From Bacillus_AB infantis_B (GTDB lineage: Bacteria > Bacillota > Bacilli > Bacillales > Cytobacillaceae), in assembly GCF_008180445.1 (NCBI RefSeq), contig NZ_VTER01000001.1, positions 186,001-250,000 of the forward strand: a DNA stretch of 64,000 nucleotides, given 5' to 3'. Shown piece by piece: positions 15,084-24,253 of this stretch (positions within the stretch are counted from its first letter, which is position 1; every line of letters begins with the position of its first letter). The notes beneath the pieces are model-generated. The model was not told the origin of the DNA and did no database searches. It was given only the letters and a program-made list of their open reading frames with translations. Made by a program: the position numbers and the translations under genes.

Positions 15084-15545
15084 CTAACTTGCGCCTTCCA
15101 GTTTGCGTATCCATTTATAATATTGAATCAATAATAAGAACAAAATTGGATCAGCAATGGCAGCATGCCACAGCTTCCACCACCCGTAGTGAAAATATCC
15201 CCACGGCTCAGGAAGCAAAGTGAAATATTCGTAAAGCAGGATGGCAATCACCCAGAAAAATACATAAAATATCCTTGTCAGTCTATCAGAGCTAAAAGGA
15301 TAGCGGCTGAGAAAGAGGATATTCACCGGGGGAAGCAGCACCGTGTGTGCCAGCAGTCCGCCAAAATCGGGATCCAGGCTGAAATACCAGTATCCATGGA
15401 GCTTAAATTCTATGATGACGTCAAAGGTTTGCTGAAATGCAATCGTAAAAGTCCATATATGCAGCTTCTGATTGCCAGTCAGGGTTTTGCCGAACTTTAC
15501 AGCTGCGATATTAAAAATGATAATTGAAATAATAAGTCCTGCCAT
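15084..15545 (-). CDS. CBO0543 family membrane protein
   Basis: 153 residues with about five membrane helices. Conserved blocks of the CBO0543 family are visible: LHIWTFTIAFQQTFDVIIEFK, GYWYF, LLPPVNILFLSRYPF, and LLPEPWGYFHYGWWKLWHA..DPILFLLL.YYKW. Its molecular role is not known. It is the first gene of a two-gene leftward unit with the membrane protein at 14582. Confidence 0.75.
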   Translation of the reverse strand: MAGLIISIIIFNIAAVKFGKTLTGNQKLHIWTFTIAFQQTFDVIIEFKLHGYWYFSLDPDFGGLLAHTVLLPPVNILFLSRYPFSSDRLTRIFYVFFWVIAILLYEYFTLLPEPWGYFHYGWWKLWHAAIADPILFLLLIQYYKWIRKLEGAS

Positions 15546-15838
15546 CTCTTTTCCCTACTTTTCAATCAGCAGGATTCTGCTTCTTTTTATTATGGCATTG
15601 TTAAACATTGTTGTTGATTTAGGGCTCATTTTAACCAGATATTCACACGAATGCGCCCAAATCAATAACATAGCCTTTATTATAAAATCTCCTCATTGGC
15701 TGCAGGTTATTCATGTGCAGTTCAGATAGAGCCGCCCATATTCTTGGATCCCTTTCCCAGCAGGAATTTTACAAATCGTTACCTCTTATTTCGCATACTC
15801 TCGTATCATTGAGCATATGGTGAATTGAGGTGAATTTC

Positions 15839-16972
15839 ATGATAAAAGTTGTAGCAGTAAACGTTAAACATTACAAAGATCTCATCTATCTACTAATCGC
15901 GGCCGCCGTTTTCCTCTTTTCTATCATTATCTACACTCAATTCAGCTCGAAGTCACTGGAGCGCGTCATGAGAAATATTGAAATCAATGAACTGCTGACT
16001 TATTTTATCAGCTCGGCCAACCATTCCTTCGCTCCTGACAGCGATCCTTTTACGTTTGAAAATGTGACAGATGCTTTATTTTCCCTTGCCACTAATGTAA
16101 AGCCTACAGATGCCCGTACCTTTCTCGGTACAGAGCTTCCCGGCCTTGTTTATTTTGATACAGAAATTGTGGTTGCCGGTGAAGGGACAGACCTTTCCAC
16201 CCTCCCATTTGAATCAGCACCTCCAGCAGAAGTGCTCATGAATGAGCGTGAAGTTGCAGAAGAAAAGCTGCAGCAGCCTGTGGCGGACAAGCCGTCACAA
16301 CCGGCCAAAAAGCCTGAAAAAACAGATGTGCTGATTTATCATTCACATAATATGGAGGCCTTTCTTCCCCTGCTGAAAAATACAAAAGACGCCAATAAAG
16401 CCGTAACTTCAGATGAACGGGCCAATGTGGTCGGACTGGGCAGCAAGCTTTCAGATGCACTGCTGCAAAAAGGGATCGGAGCATCCCAGGATAAAACCAA
16501 TATTAATAAAGAATTGCTCAAGAGAGAGTGGACTTACTCTTCTTCCTATAAAGTATCCAATGAAGTTGTCCACGCTTCTGCAGAAGCAAATCCGAATTTG
16601 AAATATTTTATAGACATCCACCGCGATTCTGCCCGGAAGGATAAAACGACTGCGACAATCAACGGCAAAACCTATGCACGGCTGTATTTCATCGTCGGCA
16701 AGGAAAATAAAAATTACCAGGCCAATCTTGAATATACAAAAAAACTGAATGCGAAGGTCGAAGAAAAATACCCGGGCCTAAGCCGCGGAGTATTCTTGAA
16801 GACAAAGCTTGAAGGAAACGGGGTATATAACCAGGATATATCCAACAGAGCCATACTGGTGGAGCTTGGCGGAGTCGATAATAACTTGGAGGAACTCCAC
16901 AGGACAGTAGATGCTTTGTCTGAAGCTTTTGCAGATATCTATTGGGACGAAAACGGCGGCAGCAAGGAATAA
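15839..16972 (+). CDS. spoIIP: Stage II sporulation protein P
   Basis: 377 residues. SpoIIP is an amidase and endopeptidase that, with SpoIID and SpoIIM, thins septal peptidoglycan to drive engulfment of the forespore. One N-terminal membrane anchor (about 12-34) is followed by a linker rich in Pro and Lys and the catalytic domain with YHSHNMEAF (His 168 and 170), YFIDIHRDSARKD, and a late ILVELGGVDN that holds the conserved Glu. GAGGTGA lies five bases before ATG 15839. The gene lacks the usual gpr neighbour, so it may be a second spoIIP-like copy. A terminator follows. Confidence 0.9.
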   Translation: MIKVVAVNVKHYKDLIYLLIAAAVFLFSIIIYTQFSSKSLERVMRNIEINELLTYFISSANHSFAPDSDPFTFENVTDALFSLATNVKPTDARTFLGTELPGLVYFDTEIVVAGEGTDLSTLPFESAPPAEVLMNEREVAEEKLQQPVADKPSQPAKKPEKTDVLIYHSHNMEAFLPLLKNTKDANKAVTSDERANVVGLGSKLSDALLQKGIGASQDKTNINKELLKREWTYSSSYKVSNEVVHASAEANPNLKYFIDIHRDSARKDKTTATINGKTYARLYFIVGKENKNYQANLEYTKKLNAKVEEKYPGLSRGVFLKTKLEGNGVYNQDISNRAILVELGGVDNNLEELHRTVDALSEAFADIYWDENGGSKE

Positions 16973-16991
16973 TCCGCCGGGAACAGAGAAA

Positions 16992-17018
16992 AGCCGCACT
17001 TTTGAAGTGCGGCTCTCT
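16992..17018. terminator. Bidirectional terminator between spoIIP and the DMT gene
   Basis: AGCCGCACTT (16992-17001) / AAGTGCGGCT (17005-17014) perfect stem with flanking A-rich and T-rich tracts. Confidence 0.8.
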
Positions 17019-17021
17019 TTG

Positions 17022-17882
17022 TCAGGTACTGCTCTTTTTGAAAGTCCAGTTGACAAGAAAAATTCCGAGAAAAATAAGTGCTCCCCCTGCATAGACATAC
17101 CAATGGACAGCTTCCCCCAGCAGAAGCCATCCGGACAGCACGCCAAAGAATGGGGCAAGGAAAAGGAAGGCACTCGTTTTCCCCGGATCTCCTTTGCTTA
17201 ATAAATAAAACCAGACAGCGAATTGGACAATAGATGCCATCACAGCGAGCCATACAACAATGAAGATTGAAAGCGGAGTGATGTGCAGCTCAATCTTTTC
17301 CATGGCCAAGCTCATAAGCAGCAGGACGATTCCTCCGAAAAGCAGCTGATAAGCTGTCAAAACCCAGGTATTGAATTGCCCTCCCCACCTTTTAATAAGC
17401 AAGGTTGCGATTGCCCATGAAAAAGCTGCCCCAAGACCGAGCAGGGTGCCTGATTCCAGCCGAAATTGAAAGCCAAGTGTCAGGATCACACCCAGAAATC
17501 CAGCAATGACGCCTATCCATTGAATCTTTGTATATTTTAGGCCGAAAATGATCGTGCCAAGAACAACGACGAGCAGCGGATTACTGAAAGTCAGAATGGA
17601 AGATTCCCCGGCAGTGATGGTCCTTAAGCTCAGAAAAATACAGCCCATTACCCCTGCTGTCTGGAACAGTCCGATTGTGAACACTTTCAGCCAGTCTGTA
17701 AATGTACCCGGCCGCGGCTTCTGATACACAATGACTGCCATCAGCACCCCGGCAATGGTGAAACGAAGCCCTACAAGCATAAGGGGGGAGATATAATGCA
17801 GTCCGATTTTCCCAATAGCAAAGGACGATCCCATAAGGGAAGTTGTCAAAAGTACCAGCAGCATATAAGTGAAGCGGTTCAT
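17022..17882 (-). CDS. DMT family transporter (EamA)
   Basis: 286 residues, ten predicted membrane helices made of two EamA repeats (about 5-135 and 147-280). Typical features are GSSFAIGKIGLHYISPLMLVGLRF in the first helix pair and ALLGLGAAFSWAIATLLIKR at the start of the second repeat. Such proteins export amino acids, metabolites or drugs; the substrate is unknown. GGGGGAT precedes ATG 17882. Monocistronic, between the spoIIP terminator and the terminator of the ABC permease operon. Confidence 0.85.
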   Translation of the reverse strand: MNRFTYMLLVLLTTSLMGSSFAIGKIGLHYISPLMLVGLRFTIAGVLMAVIVYQKPRPGTFTDWLKVFTIGLFQTAGVMGCIFLSLRTITAGESSILTFSNPLLVVVLGTIIFGLKYTKIQWIGVIAGFLGVILTLGFQFRLESGTLLGLGAAFSWAIATLLIKRWGGQFNTWVLTAYQLLFGGIVLLLMSLAMEKIELHITPLSIFIVVWLAVMASIVQFAVWFYLLSKGDPGKTSAFLFLAPFFGVLSGWLLLGEAVHWYVYAGGALIFLGIFLVNWTFKKSST

Positions 17883-17978
17883 ATCAGCATCCCCCTGTTA
17901 GTATTAACTCTATGTACACTTATCTATTTTACAGGCAGACAGGCATCCAGCGTCAACAAATCCGTTTGCCGCAAGAGT

Positions 17979-18010
17979 AAAATAAGCAGGACCCTGATTT
18001 CTGGTCCTGC
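17979..18010 (-). terminator. Terminator of the RR-HK-ABC operon
   Basis: Leftward stem GCAGGACC / GGTCCTGC (complements of 18003-18010 and 17986-17993) followed by TTATTTT. Confidence 0.8.
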
Positions 18011-18015
18011 TGCAT

Positions 18016-19896
18016 TTAGCGGAGTGCCTTCTTGATATTTTTCAAATATGCTGAACGGATAAATACATAATAAACCAGCTGAATCAATAAAAAGCTTCCC
18101 AGCACAAGGGCTGATTCCCTGAAGAGCGAGGTGCCGAACATATTCTGCATGCTGGTAAGGGCGACAGCACCGTGGACAGCGGCAACGCCTGACGGTACAA
18201 AAAACAGGAGTCCGATTTGCACTGAAACGACTTTTGACAGTTCATCATCCGTTAGTCCAATCTTTGCAATGCGGGAAAATTTCTTTTTATCCTCATCAAG
18301 GTCGCTAAAGAGCCTGAAGTAAAGAAAGCTCCCGGCGGCAACAAAAAACACTGCTCCGATAAATAGGCCGACAAATAGGATGGCCCCATACCCTTGAACG
18401 ATCTTATCCAATTCATGAGCAAGCGGGAAAAAGCTGTATTCTTTTCCCAGTCTGCTGATCGGAAGATCTTTCGCGAGTTCTTCCCCGATATCTGATGTGC
18501 TTTTCCAATCTTCTGCATCAAAAATATAAAAACGCTGTTCGTTGGCAAAACCCTGCAGCGCAGCAAACTTACTGTCTGAAACTACATAGAAGCTCTCATA
18601 TGCAGGGAACGCAAATGATTGTGTATTTCCTGCTATGGAAATGGGCTCCCCGCTTTCTTTGAGGGTCAGTTTTGTTTGTTTTTCTTTTTCAGCAGGTGTT
18701 TTCATAGGTATTATCTTGATTGCTTTGTCTCCTTCAGGGTCTACCGCTTCCCCGCCTGCCGCACTTGCTATCGGATTATATTCAGAACTTTTTATAAACA
18801 TCGCCTGACTGTCGCCGATTGTCTGGTAAAGCCCTTTTGCTCTAAGTTCGCGATAGGAAATTCCCTCTTCTTTAAGCTTATCCCGAATAAGCTCAACCTG
18901 GGATGCTTCCCTCTCGTTCCCTGCATAGCTGCTGTAGTCAAAAGCAAACGGGTTCTCCTCCTGGACTGCCTTTGTCATAACTGTCCTGAAGCCGACCAGT
19001 GCACCAATGGCTGAAAATGCTACAGTGGACACAATCGAAACAATGAAGAAGGTACGGGCGTTATCCTTCATCCGATAAGCTAAATCAGAGAAAAGAAGCA
19101 GATTCGTCTTTTTGAACAGGATTGATGGATTCTTTTTTAAGCGGCCGATAATATACACGCTGAACTGTGTAAAGAGAAAATAGGTGCCGATGATGACAAC
19201 AGTGCTGACCGGCACCAATGCCAGGCTTACATAAACCCCCTTTACCTTGAGCGCAGTAATATACCCTGCGGCAAGAAGCAAGGCAGATAGCAGGGCAAGC
19301 AGGCGGGAAGCCCGCGGTTCGGGCTTTGGAGCAGTGCTTCTTTTAATAAAAGCTGTCAGCTGATTCCCCCTGAACATGGAAACTGTGAAAGATGAAATAA
19401 CTGCGAACAGCAGGACAAAAGCACCCGCTGTAAGGCCCAGCGCTTCAAAAGGCATATAAAAAGGCAGGGACTTTTTTAAACCGAGTACATTTTCAGCTGC
19501 GAGCAGGATTGCCTTGGCAAGCACCATGCCAGTTCCGATTCCTGTCAGAATTGAAACCAGTCCGATCATCATGTTTTCCATGAAGATCATCATTCTAAGC
19601 TGCATGCCTGTCATGCCATGCATAACCAGCAATCCGAGCTCCTTTTTTCTCGATTTCAGGAATGCACTCATGCTGAAAAGAACAAAAAAGAAGGAAAACA
19701 CATAGATAACTGCCTCGGCAAAATGCAAGCCGGTTGAAACATGCCCGCCGATTCCTTCTGTTTTAAGGCCCGGATGGAAAGCAAAAACCGCATAGACAAA
19801 AAATACCATGACCGAAAAGGCGCTGCTCAGCAGATAAGCAGCATACAGCCGTTTATTGCGGTGCACATTCTTAAACGCGAATTGACGAAAGGTCAT
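18016..19896 (-). CDS. BceB-type ABC transporter permease (FtsX domain)
   Basis: 626 residues with ten predicted membrane helices and a large extracellular domain (about 295-520) between helices 7 and 8, the hallmark of BceAB-type antimicrobial-peptide transporters. The FtsX-like helices include KELGLLVMHGMTGMQLRMMIF and the C-terminal DEDKKKFSRIAKIGLTDDEL. Together with the ATPase it would free lipid II-cycle targets from peptide antibiotics and signal to the partner kinase. GGGAGGG is eight bases before ATG 19896; the start overlaps the ATPase end by 26 bases. Last gene of a four-gene operon. Confidence 0.9.
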   Translation of the reverse strand: MTFRQFAFKNVHRNKRLYAAYLLSSAFSVMVFFVYAVFAFHPGLKTEGIGGHVSTGLHFAEAVIYVFSFFFVLFSMSAFLKSRKKELGLLVMHGMTGMQLRMMIFMENMMIGLVSILTGIGTGMVLAKAILLAAENVLGLKKSLPFYMPFEALGLTAGAFVLLFAVISSFTVSMFRGNQLTAFIKRSTAPKPEPRASRLLALLSALLLAAGYITALKVKGVYVSLALVPVSTVVIIGTYFLFTQFSVYIIGRLKKNPSILFKKTNLLLFSDLAYRMKDNARTFFIVSIVSTVAFSAIGALVGFRTVMTKAVQEENPFAFDYSSYAGNEREASQVELIRDKLKEEGISYRELRAKGLYQTIGDSQAMFIKSSEYNPIASAAGGEAVDPEGDKAIKIIPMKTPAEKEKQTKLTLKESGEPISIAGNTQSFAFPAYESFYVVSDSKFAALQGFANEQRFYIFDAEDWKSTSDIGEELAKDLPISRLGKEYSFFPLAHELDKIVQGYGAILFVGLFIGAVFFVAAGSFLYFRLFSDLDEDKKKFSRIAKIGLTDDELSKVVSVQIGLLFFVPSGVAAVHGAVALTSMQNMFGTSLFRESALVLGSFLLIQLVYYVFIRSAYLKNIKKALR

Positions 19897-20641
19897 GTGC
19901 ATTCCCTCCCAGTATTGAAAGCATATCAATGATTTTCAGGAAAAAGGCCTGGCGGCTGTCTCCATGGCGGATTTCATTATAGAGCCTGCCATCCTTGATA
20001 AAGATAACCCGGTCACAATAACTGGCAGCCAGGGCATCATGGGTGACGAGCAGCATGGTGGTACCGTCATTCCTGTTTATGTCTGACATAGTTTCCATCA
20101 CATCGTGTGAAGCCTTTGAATCCAGATTCCCTGTCGGTTCGTCTGCCAGCAGGAGCTTCGGGGTATGAATGATCGCCCTTGCAATCGCCGCTCTTTGTGC
20201 CTGTCCGCCCGAAATTTCATAAGTCCTTTTGTTCATGATCGGACGGATGCCAAGCTTGTCTGCGACCTTTTCTGCTTTCTCTTCCATTTCCCTGACGCGT
20301 ACCCCTTCCAATGTAAGAGGAAGCATCATATTTTCTTTCACAGTCAGCGTCTCAAGCAGATTAAAATCCTGAAAAACAAACCCAAGCTCTCTCCGGCGGA
20401 ATTTCGCAAGATCCCTTTTCTTCAGCTTATTCGGATCTTTTCCTTCTATCAGGATTTCCCCTGAGGTTGGAGAATCAATCGTGGATATCATATTCAGCAG
20501 CGTAGTCTTCCCGCTGCCTGAAGGGCCCATGATCCCTGTGAACTCCCCTTTGCTGATTTCCAGGCTGAGTTCTGACAGCGCCCGGTAAGAAACCTTTCCT
20601 GTATATACTTTGCTCAGCCGATTTATCTGAAGCATATTCAT
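19871..20641 (-). CDS. BceA-type ABC transporter ATP-binding protein
   Basis: 256 residues with Walker A GPSGSGKTT (about 39-47), Q-loop FVFQDFNLL, signature ISGGQAQR, Walker B LLLADEPTGNLD and H-loop LLVTHD. It energises the permease encoded directly downstream. The C-terminal tail beyond the ATPase core (about 225-256) overlaps the permease start. AGAGGAG lies seven bases before ATG 20641. The order response regulator, kinase, ATPase, permease is the classic peptide-sensing arrangement. Confidence 0.93.
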   Translation of the reverse strand: MNMLQINRLSKVYTGKVSYRALSELSLEISKGEFTGIMGPSGSGKTTLLNMISTIDSPTSGEILIEGKDPNKLKKRDLAKFRRRELGFVFQDFNLLETLTVKENMMLPLTLEGVRVREMEEKAEKVADKLGIRPIMNKRTYEISGGQAQRAAIARAIIHTPKLLLADEPTGNLDSKASHDVMETMSDINRNDGTTMLLVTHDALAASYCDRVIFIKDGRLYNEIRHGDSRQAFFLKIIDMLSILGGNAHDLSSIRV

Positions 20642-20695
20642 CTAACTTCTCCTCTCTTTCTTCTGATGCTTTTATGTTAAAGGAGAGTGATTGCT

Positions 20696-21730
20696 TCAGC
20701 TATCGATGTTCCTTTCAGGAGTCTTACAATCTTGTAAGATGCTGTTCGGCTCATTGAACAGGAAGCGGACAGCAGTCCCTTTTCCTTCCTCGGACTCCAG
20801 CTCCAGCTGAAATTGAAGCTTCATGCTGATTTCTGAAACCAGATACAGTCCCATTCCTGTTGATTCCGGGAAACGGCGCCCGTTTTCACCGGTAAAGAAA
20901 GGCTGGAAGACACGCTCGATATCACTGGCTGGTATTCCATGCCCGCGGTCCTTCACTTCAAGGATGACAGTTTCTCCTTCCTGCCAGAAGGAGATGGTCA
21001 CCTGTTGATTTGTACCTTTTGAATATTTGATGCTATTTATCAGAATCTGGGAGACTGCGAACTCGAGCCATTTCTTGTCAGAATGGACAAACAGATCAGC
21101 TCCTTCTGCAATTTCAGGATAAACTTCATTCCGGATGAACAAGCGCTTGTTTTCCTGCACCAGTTTCACAGCCAGCTCCCACAGACTGACAGGCTCTGCA
21201 TGGAAATCATGCTCAAAAGATTTAAGCCTTGCATTGTACAGTACTGTTTCCAGACCATTATGAATTCTGTCCGTCTCTTCCCTGATGCTTTCACGGCTTA
21301 CTTCGTCATCATCCTGCAGCAGCAGTTCTATGACAGACAGGGGGGTTTTCATTTGATGCACCCACTGATTCATAAAGATAAGATGTTCATTTTTATCTTT
21401 TTCCCATTGCGCCAGCTTGTTCTCATAAAGCTGGTATTGATTCAGCAGGAGCTGATCAAGTGCTTCTGCCATCGGATAGAAGCCTGTCGCAGAAATCGAT
21501 TCATCGAGAGCTGCTAACGGATCGGTGAGCCGTGCATAATATCCCTTCATCCCTGCATAACGGAAAACCAGATAACCGCCGAGCAGGCAAAGCCCAAAAA
21601 AAACAGTATAAAAGCTTACCTTCATGTCCCGGAATCCTGCCATACGATAGATGATAAGCACAGAAAAGAGCATGACAATATGTAGAAATATGACCCCTGA
21701 ATGATCCTTAAAAAAGAGCTTCAAAACCAA
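20696..21730 (-). CDS. BceS-type intramembrane-sensing histidine kinase
   Basis: 344 residues. Two membrane helices near the N terminus (about 10-30 and 38-58) with almost no extracellular loop, the mark of intramembrane-sensing kinases that listen to their ABC transporter. The phosphorylated His is His125 in MNQWVHQMKTPLSVIE; HATPase motifs are ILINSIKYS (N box), VKDRGHGIP (G1) and ESTGMGLYLV (G2). It starts at TTG 21730, directly after the response regulator stop, with AAGGAG four bases upstream. The signal is probably a cell-wall-active peptide; this is inferred from gene order. Confidence 0.9.
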   Translation of the reverse strand: MVLKLFFKDHSGVIFLHIVMLFSVLIIYRMAGFRDMKVSFYTVFFGLCLLGGYLVFRYAGMKGYYARLTDPLAALDESISATGFYPMAEALDQLLLNQYQLYENKLAQWEKDKNEHLIFMNQWVHQMKTPLSVIELLLQDDDEVSRESIREETDRIHNGLETVLYNARLKSFEHDFHAEPVSLWELAVKLVQENKRLFIRNEVYPEIAEGADLFVHSDKKWLEFAVSQILINSIKYSKGTNQQVTISFWQEGETVILEVKDRGHGIPASDIERVFQPFFTGENGRRFPESTGMGLYLVSEISMKLQFQLELESEEGKGTAVRFLFNEPNSILQDCKTPERNIDS

Positions 21731-22429
21731 TCAGCTCCTTTTCCAGGTATTTTGAAGCAGATAGCCTGCTCCCCTGACGGTCTCAACCGCTCCGGTTATA
21801 GAAATTTCCCTGAGCTTGTTCCTTACTCTGTTCATATTGACATTCAATGTGTTTTCATCCACATAAGCCTGATCATCCCACAGCTTTTCGAGCAGCGCTT
21901 CCCTGCTGGCAAAGCGGGGATATCTTTTCATCAGAATTTCCAGGACCGCACACTCATTCTTTGTGACCGAAGCCTGCTTTTCCCCGAAAACAAGCAGGAG
22001 TCTTTCAGGGTAAAGGATAAGTCCATCAGCTTCAATCTGCCGTTCCTTCATATTCAATGCATATTCCCCATATGCCCTCCTTAGATGGCTCTTGATTTTA
22101 GCCAGGACGACCTCATAATGGAATGGCTTGGTTATGTAATCATCGCCTCCATGCTCTAATGCCATAATCTGGTCCATCTCACCCGCACGGGCTGAAACGA
22201 ATATGATCGGGCAGGTGGTCAATTGCCTGAGCTGGCGTGTCCAGTAAAAACCGTCATAGCTCGGCAGATTGATATCCATCAGGACCATCGCAGGCTGCTC
22301 TCTTTCAAAGCATTTAACTACCTCATCGAATTCCGTGCATACGGCAGCTTCATAGCCATACTTCATGAGATGCGACTTCAGCAGATCTGCTATTTTAGTA
22401 TCATCTTCCACAAGCAATATTTTGTGCAT
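21731..22429 (-). CDS. BceR-type OmpR-family response regulator
   Basis: 232 residues: receiver domain (1-115) with the acidic pair ED (8-9), phosphoacceptor Asp52 in LMDINLP and conserved Lys in YITKPFHYE; C-terminal winged helix (about 130-228) with SREALLEKLWDD..VDENTLNVNMNRVRNKL. It would activate its own operon or other resistance genes. AGGAGAGAGG precedes ATG 22429, preferred to an ATG at 22477 with no site. Direct repeats TTTTAGCTC at 22492 and 22509 lie upstream and might be its binding site. Confidence 0.9.
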   Translation of the reverse strand: MHKILLVEDDTKIADLLKSHLMKYGYEAAVCTEFDEVVKCFEREQPAMVLMDINLPSYDGFYWTRQLRQLTTCPIIFVSARAGEMDQIMALEHGGDDYITKPFHYEVVLAKIKSHLRRAYGEYALNMKERQIEADGLILYPERLLLVFGEKQASVTKNECAVLEILMKRYPRFASREALLEKLWDDQAYVDENTLNVNMNRVRNKLREISITGAVETVRGAGYLLQNTWKRS

Positions 22430-22491
22430 ATCCTCTCTCCTGTTTACAAAATGTATGTATGGATTTTTTAACAGCATGCTGTTTCTTTCAA

Positions 22492-22517
22492 TTTTAGCTC
22501 AGACACACTTTTAGCTC
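22492..22517. promoter_or_regulatory. Direct repeat upstream of the BceR-type regulator
   Basis: Two exact copies of TTTTAGCTC at 22492-22500 and 22509-22517 (17 bp apart), 63-88 bases before the regulator start codon. Possible regulator site; no experimental or consensus support. Confidence 0.3.
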
Positions 22518-22650
22518 CCCGTTTTTATATACTGGAAGGAAGTTAGCTGCTTTTTAAACAAATATTAAACACAATCTTACCCTATATTAAACTGTTGCTT
22601 TTATAATAGTAATAAATGATTTGAGCAATAGCGAAGAAAGGAGAAGAACG

Positions 22651-23178
22651 ATGATTGAATGGGCAGAATCCGCCAGTGCTTTCTGGCAGTATATCGTCAT
22701 TTTTATTTTCTCAGCTGCACCCTGGATGGACATTTCCATTATGGTTCCGCTTGGAGTACTTTGGGGATTGTCACCCTTTTGGACAGGAGTCCTGGCATTT
22801 GCAGGAAATCTTCTGCTGCTTATCTTGCTTGCTCTCTTTTTTGAGCAGTTCTTTCTGTGGAGGAACAGCAGGCGGGAGAAAAAAGGGGCATCCGGCCCCA
22901 CAATAAGAGATATACGTTCAAAGCAGCTTTGGGAAAAATACGGTATCCCGGGCCTCGCCCTTCTTGCTCCTTTATTGGTTGGGACGGATATTGCTGCCAT
23001 AGCCGCTTTTTCCCTCGGGGCTTCCCGTTCCCGGGTTCTTGCCTGGATGACCGTCAGCCTTGCCATGTGGACAATCGTGTTTGCGGCTGCTTCCGCCTAT
23101 GGGGTCAGTTTGCTGGATTTCACCCAGGAAGCGCTGTTGGCTTTTACTCCCGCAGCTTCACACGGTAATGCCGCATAG
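22651..23178 (+). CDS. Small multidrug export family membrane protein
   Basis: 175 residues with about four to five membrane helices; matches the Sm_multidrug_ex family (PF06695), with the signature PWMDISIMVPLGVLWGLSPFWTGVLAFAGN near the N terminus, a basic cytoplasmic loop (RNSRREKKGAS), and KYGIPGLALLAPLLVGTDIAAIAAFSLG. Despite the family name the function is not established. AAAGGAG lies before ATG 22651. Its 3' end overlaps the convergent DUF1835 gene by 35 bases. Confidence 0.75.
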   Translation: MIEWAESASAFWQYIVIFIFSAAPWMDISIMVPLGVLWGLSPFWTGVLAFAGNLLLLILLALFFEQFFLWRNSRREKKGASGPTIRDIRSKQLWEKYGIPGLALLAPLLVGTDIAAIAAFSLGASRSRVLAWMTVSLAMWTIVFAAASAYGVSLLDFTQEALLAFTPAASHGNAA

Positions 23179-24253
23179 ATTTTGGGACTCCCCTTGATTC
23201 AAGATTGCCATTGTAAATCAGTTCTCTGATCCGGTACTCCAGGTAAAATAAATCTGTGTCCGGCAAATCTTTATCTGTTATGGCTCCAATTAGGTGTCCA
23301 GCTCTGACAAAGCCATCTTCACTATCAGCTTCAATTTCTTTTATTGTTTCGATGATTCTAGGGTCTAGATGGTCTTCTTGAACGGAGACAATGCATTGGT
23401 TCTCCCATTTGCGCAAAACTGATTGAGTGCGTGCAAGTTTTTCCCACTCACTCAGGAGCTTCGAACGCTGTTTCTCGCTCAGGGGGGAGTTCTCTTTGCC
23501 CCTCTTAAAAATAAGCGACAGATTGTCGGGCTCCATTTGGCTTGTATAACGGGCAGGCCCATTATTCTTCAAGCCCATCTCTGTGAATTGGCCAGTGGAA
23601 TTAATGACGATTATGTCATTTTTCTTGCCATTCAGCAGACTCGTTAAATAGCGGAGATTTGTCTGCTCATCCGCATTTTCGCCTGCCCATATATAGATGG
23701 GCACTTCTTCAGGGATATCAGCTATTTCCAGGAGCATATTGTCAATTTTCTGATCCAGTTCAAAGTCTTCTATTTGGTAGTTGATATGGTCAAACATCCA
23801 GTCAGCACGATGTTTTTTCCCCTCTTTTGTATCCAGTTTCCATATTGGCCCGATGCCCAGATGTTCGATCTGGCTGATTACTTTCTCCCGCTGAGGCAGC
23901 ATAACCCTTATGCTGCCGGCAGCGGATTCTGATGGTGCAAGATGGACAGCGGTGAATGAGTGGCTTCTCCTGGTTTCTGTTTCTTTTTTATGCTGCTGAA
24001 TCGCCCTGTTGATTATTTTAATCATTTCATAGCGGTTTTCAAGACTCATAAGATAACCGCGGCCTTCCAGAGGCTGATGGTTTTCATGATTGAAATCAGA
24101 GAAAGCCTCCCCTGGTGCCATCTCATAAGTCTGCTTCTCCAGTTCACGGAAACTATTGGAATCCAGAAATTCTGTCCTATTTATTTTGCAGACAAAAACT
24201 ACATTCGGCTCAGCATAGAAATAAATAAAAGGATATCGGATTCTTGTAGACAT
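23144..24253 (-). CDS. DUF1835 domain protein with DUF3658-like C terminus
   Basis: 369 residues. The N-terminal 70-110 residues are a variable region; then DUF1835 (about 112-230) starts at TAVHLAPSESAAGSIRVML and includes the IYIWAGENADEQTNLRYLTSLLNGK block; the last third (about 265-369) with LRKWENQCIVSV and LIGAITDKDLPDTDLFYLEYRIRELI fits DUF3658. Proteins of this type are soluble and of unknown role. GGAGAG precedes ATG 24253, one base after the stop of the upstream GNAT gene, so the two are co-transcribed. The 3' end overlaps the convergent multidrug-export gene. Confidence 0.8.
   Translation of the reverse strand: MSTRIRYPFIYFYAEPNVVFVCKINRTEFLDSNSFRELEKQTYEMAPGEAFSDFNHENHQPLEGRGYLMSLENRYEMIKIINRAIQQHKKETETRRSHSFTAVHLAPSESAAGSIRVMLPQREKVISQIEHLGIGPIWKLDTKEGKKHRADWMFDHINYQIEDFELDQKIDNMLLEIADIPEEVPIYIWAGENADEQTNLRYLTSLLNGKKNDIIVINSTGQFTEMGLKNNGPARYTSQMEPDNLSLIFKRGKENSPLSEKQRSKLLSEWEKLARTQSVLRKWENQCIVSVQEDHLDPRIIETIKEIEADSEDGFVRAGHLIGAITDKDLPDTDLFYLEYRIRELIYNGNLESRGVPKSMRHYRVKLRE

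Noticed and set aside
15792..15820. Sigma-E promoter before spoIIP (GCATACT-N14-CATATGGT)
   Set aside because: The match is fair, but the transcription start would fall at the ribosome binding site, leaving almost no leader.
16236..16521. Antisense ORFs in spoIIP
   Set aside because: Shadows of the coding strand without ribosome sites.
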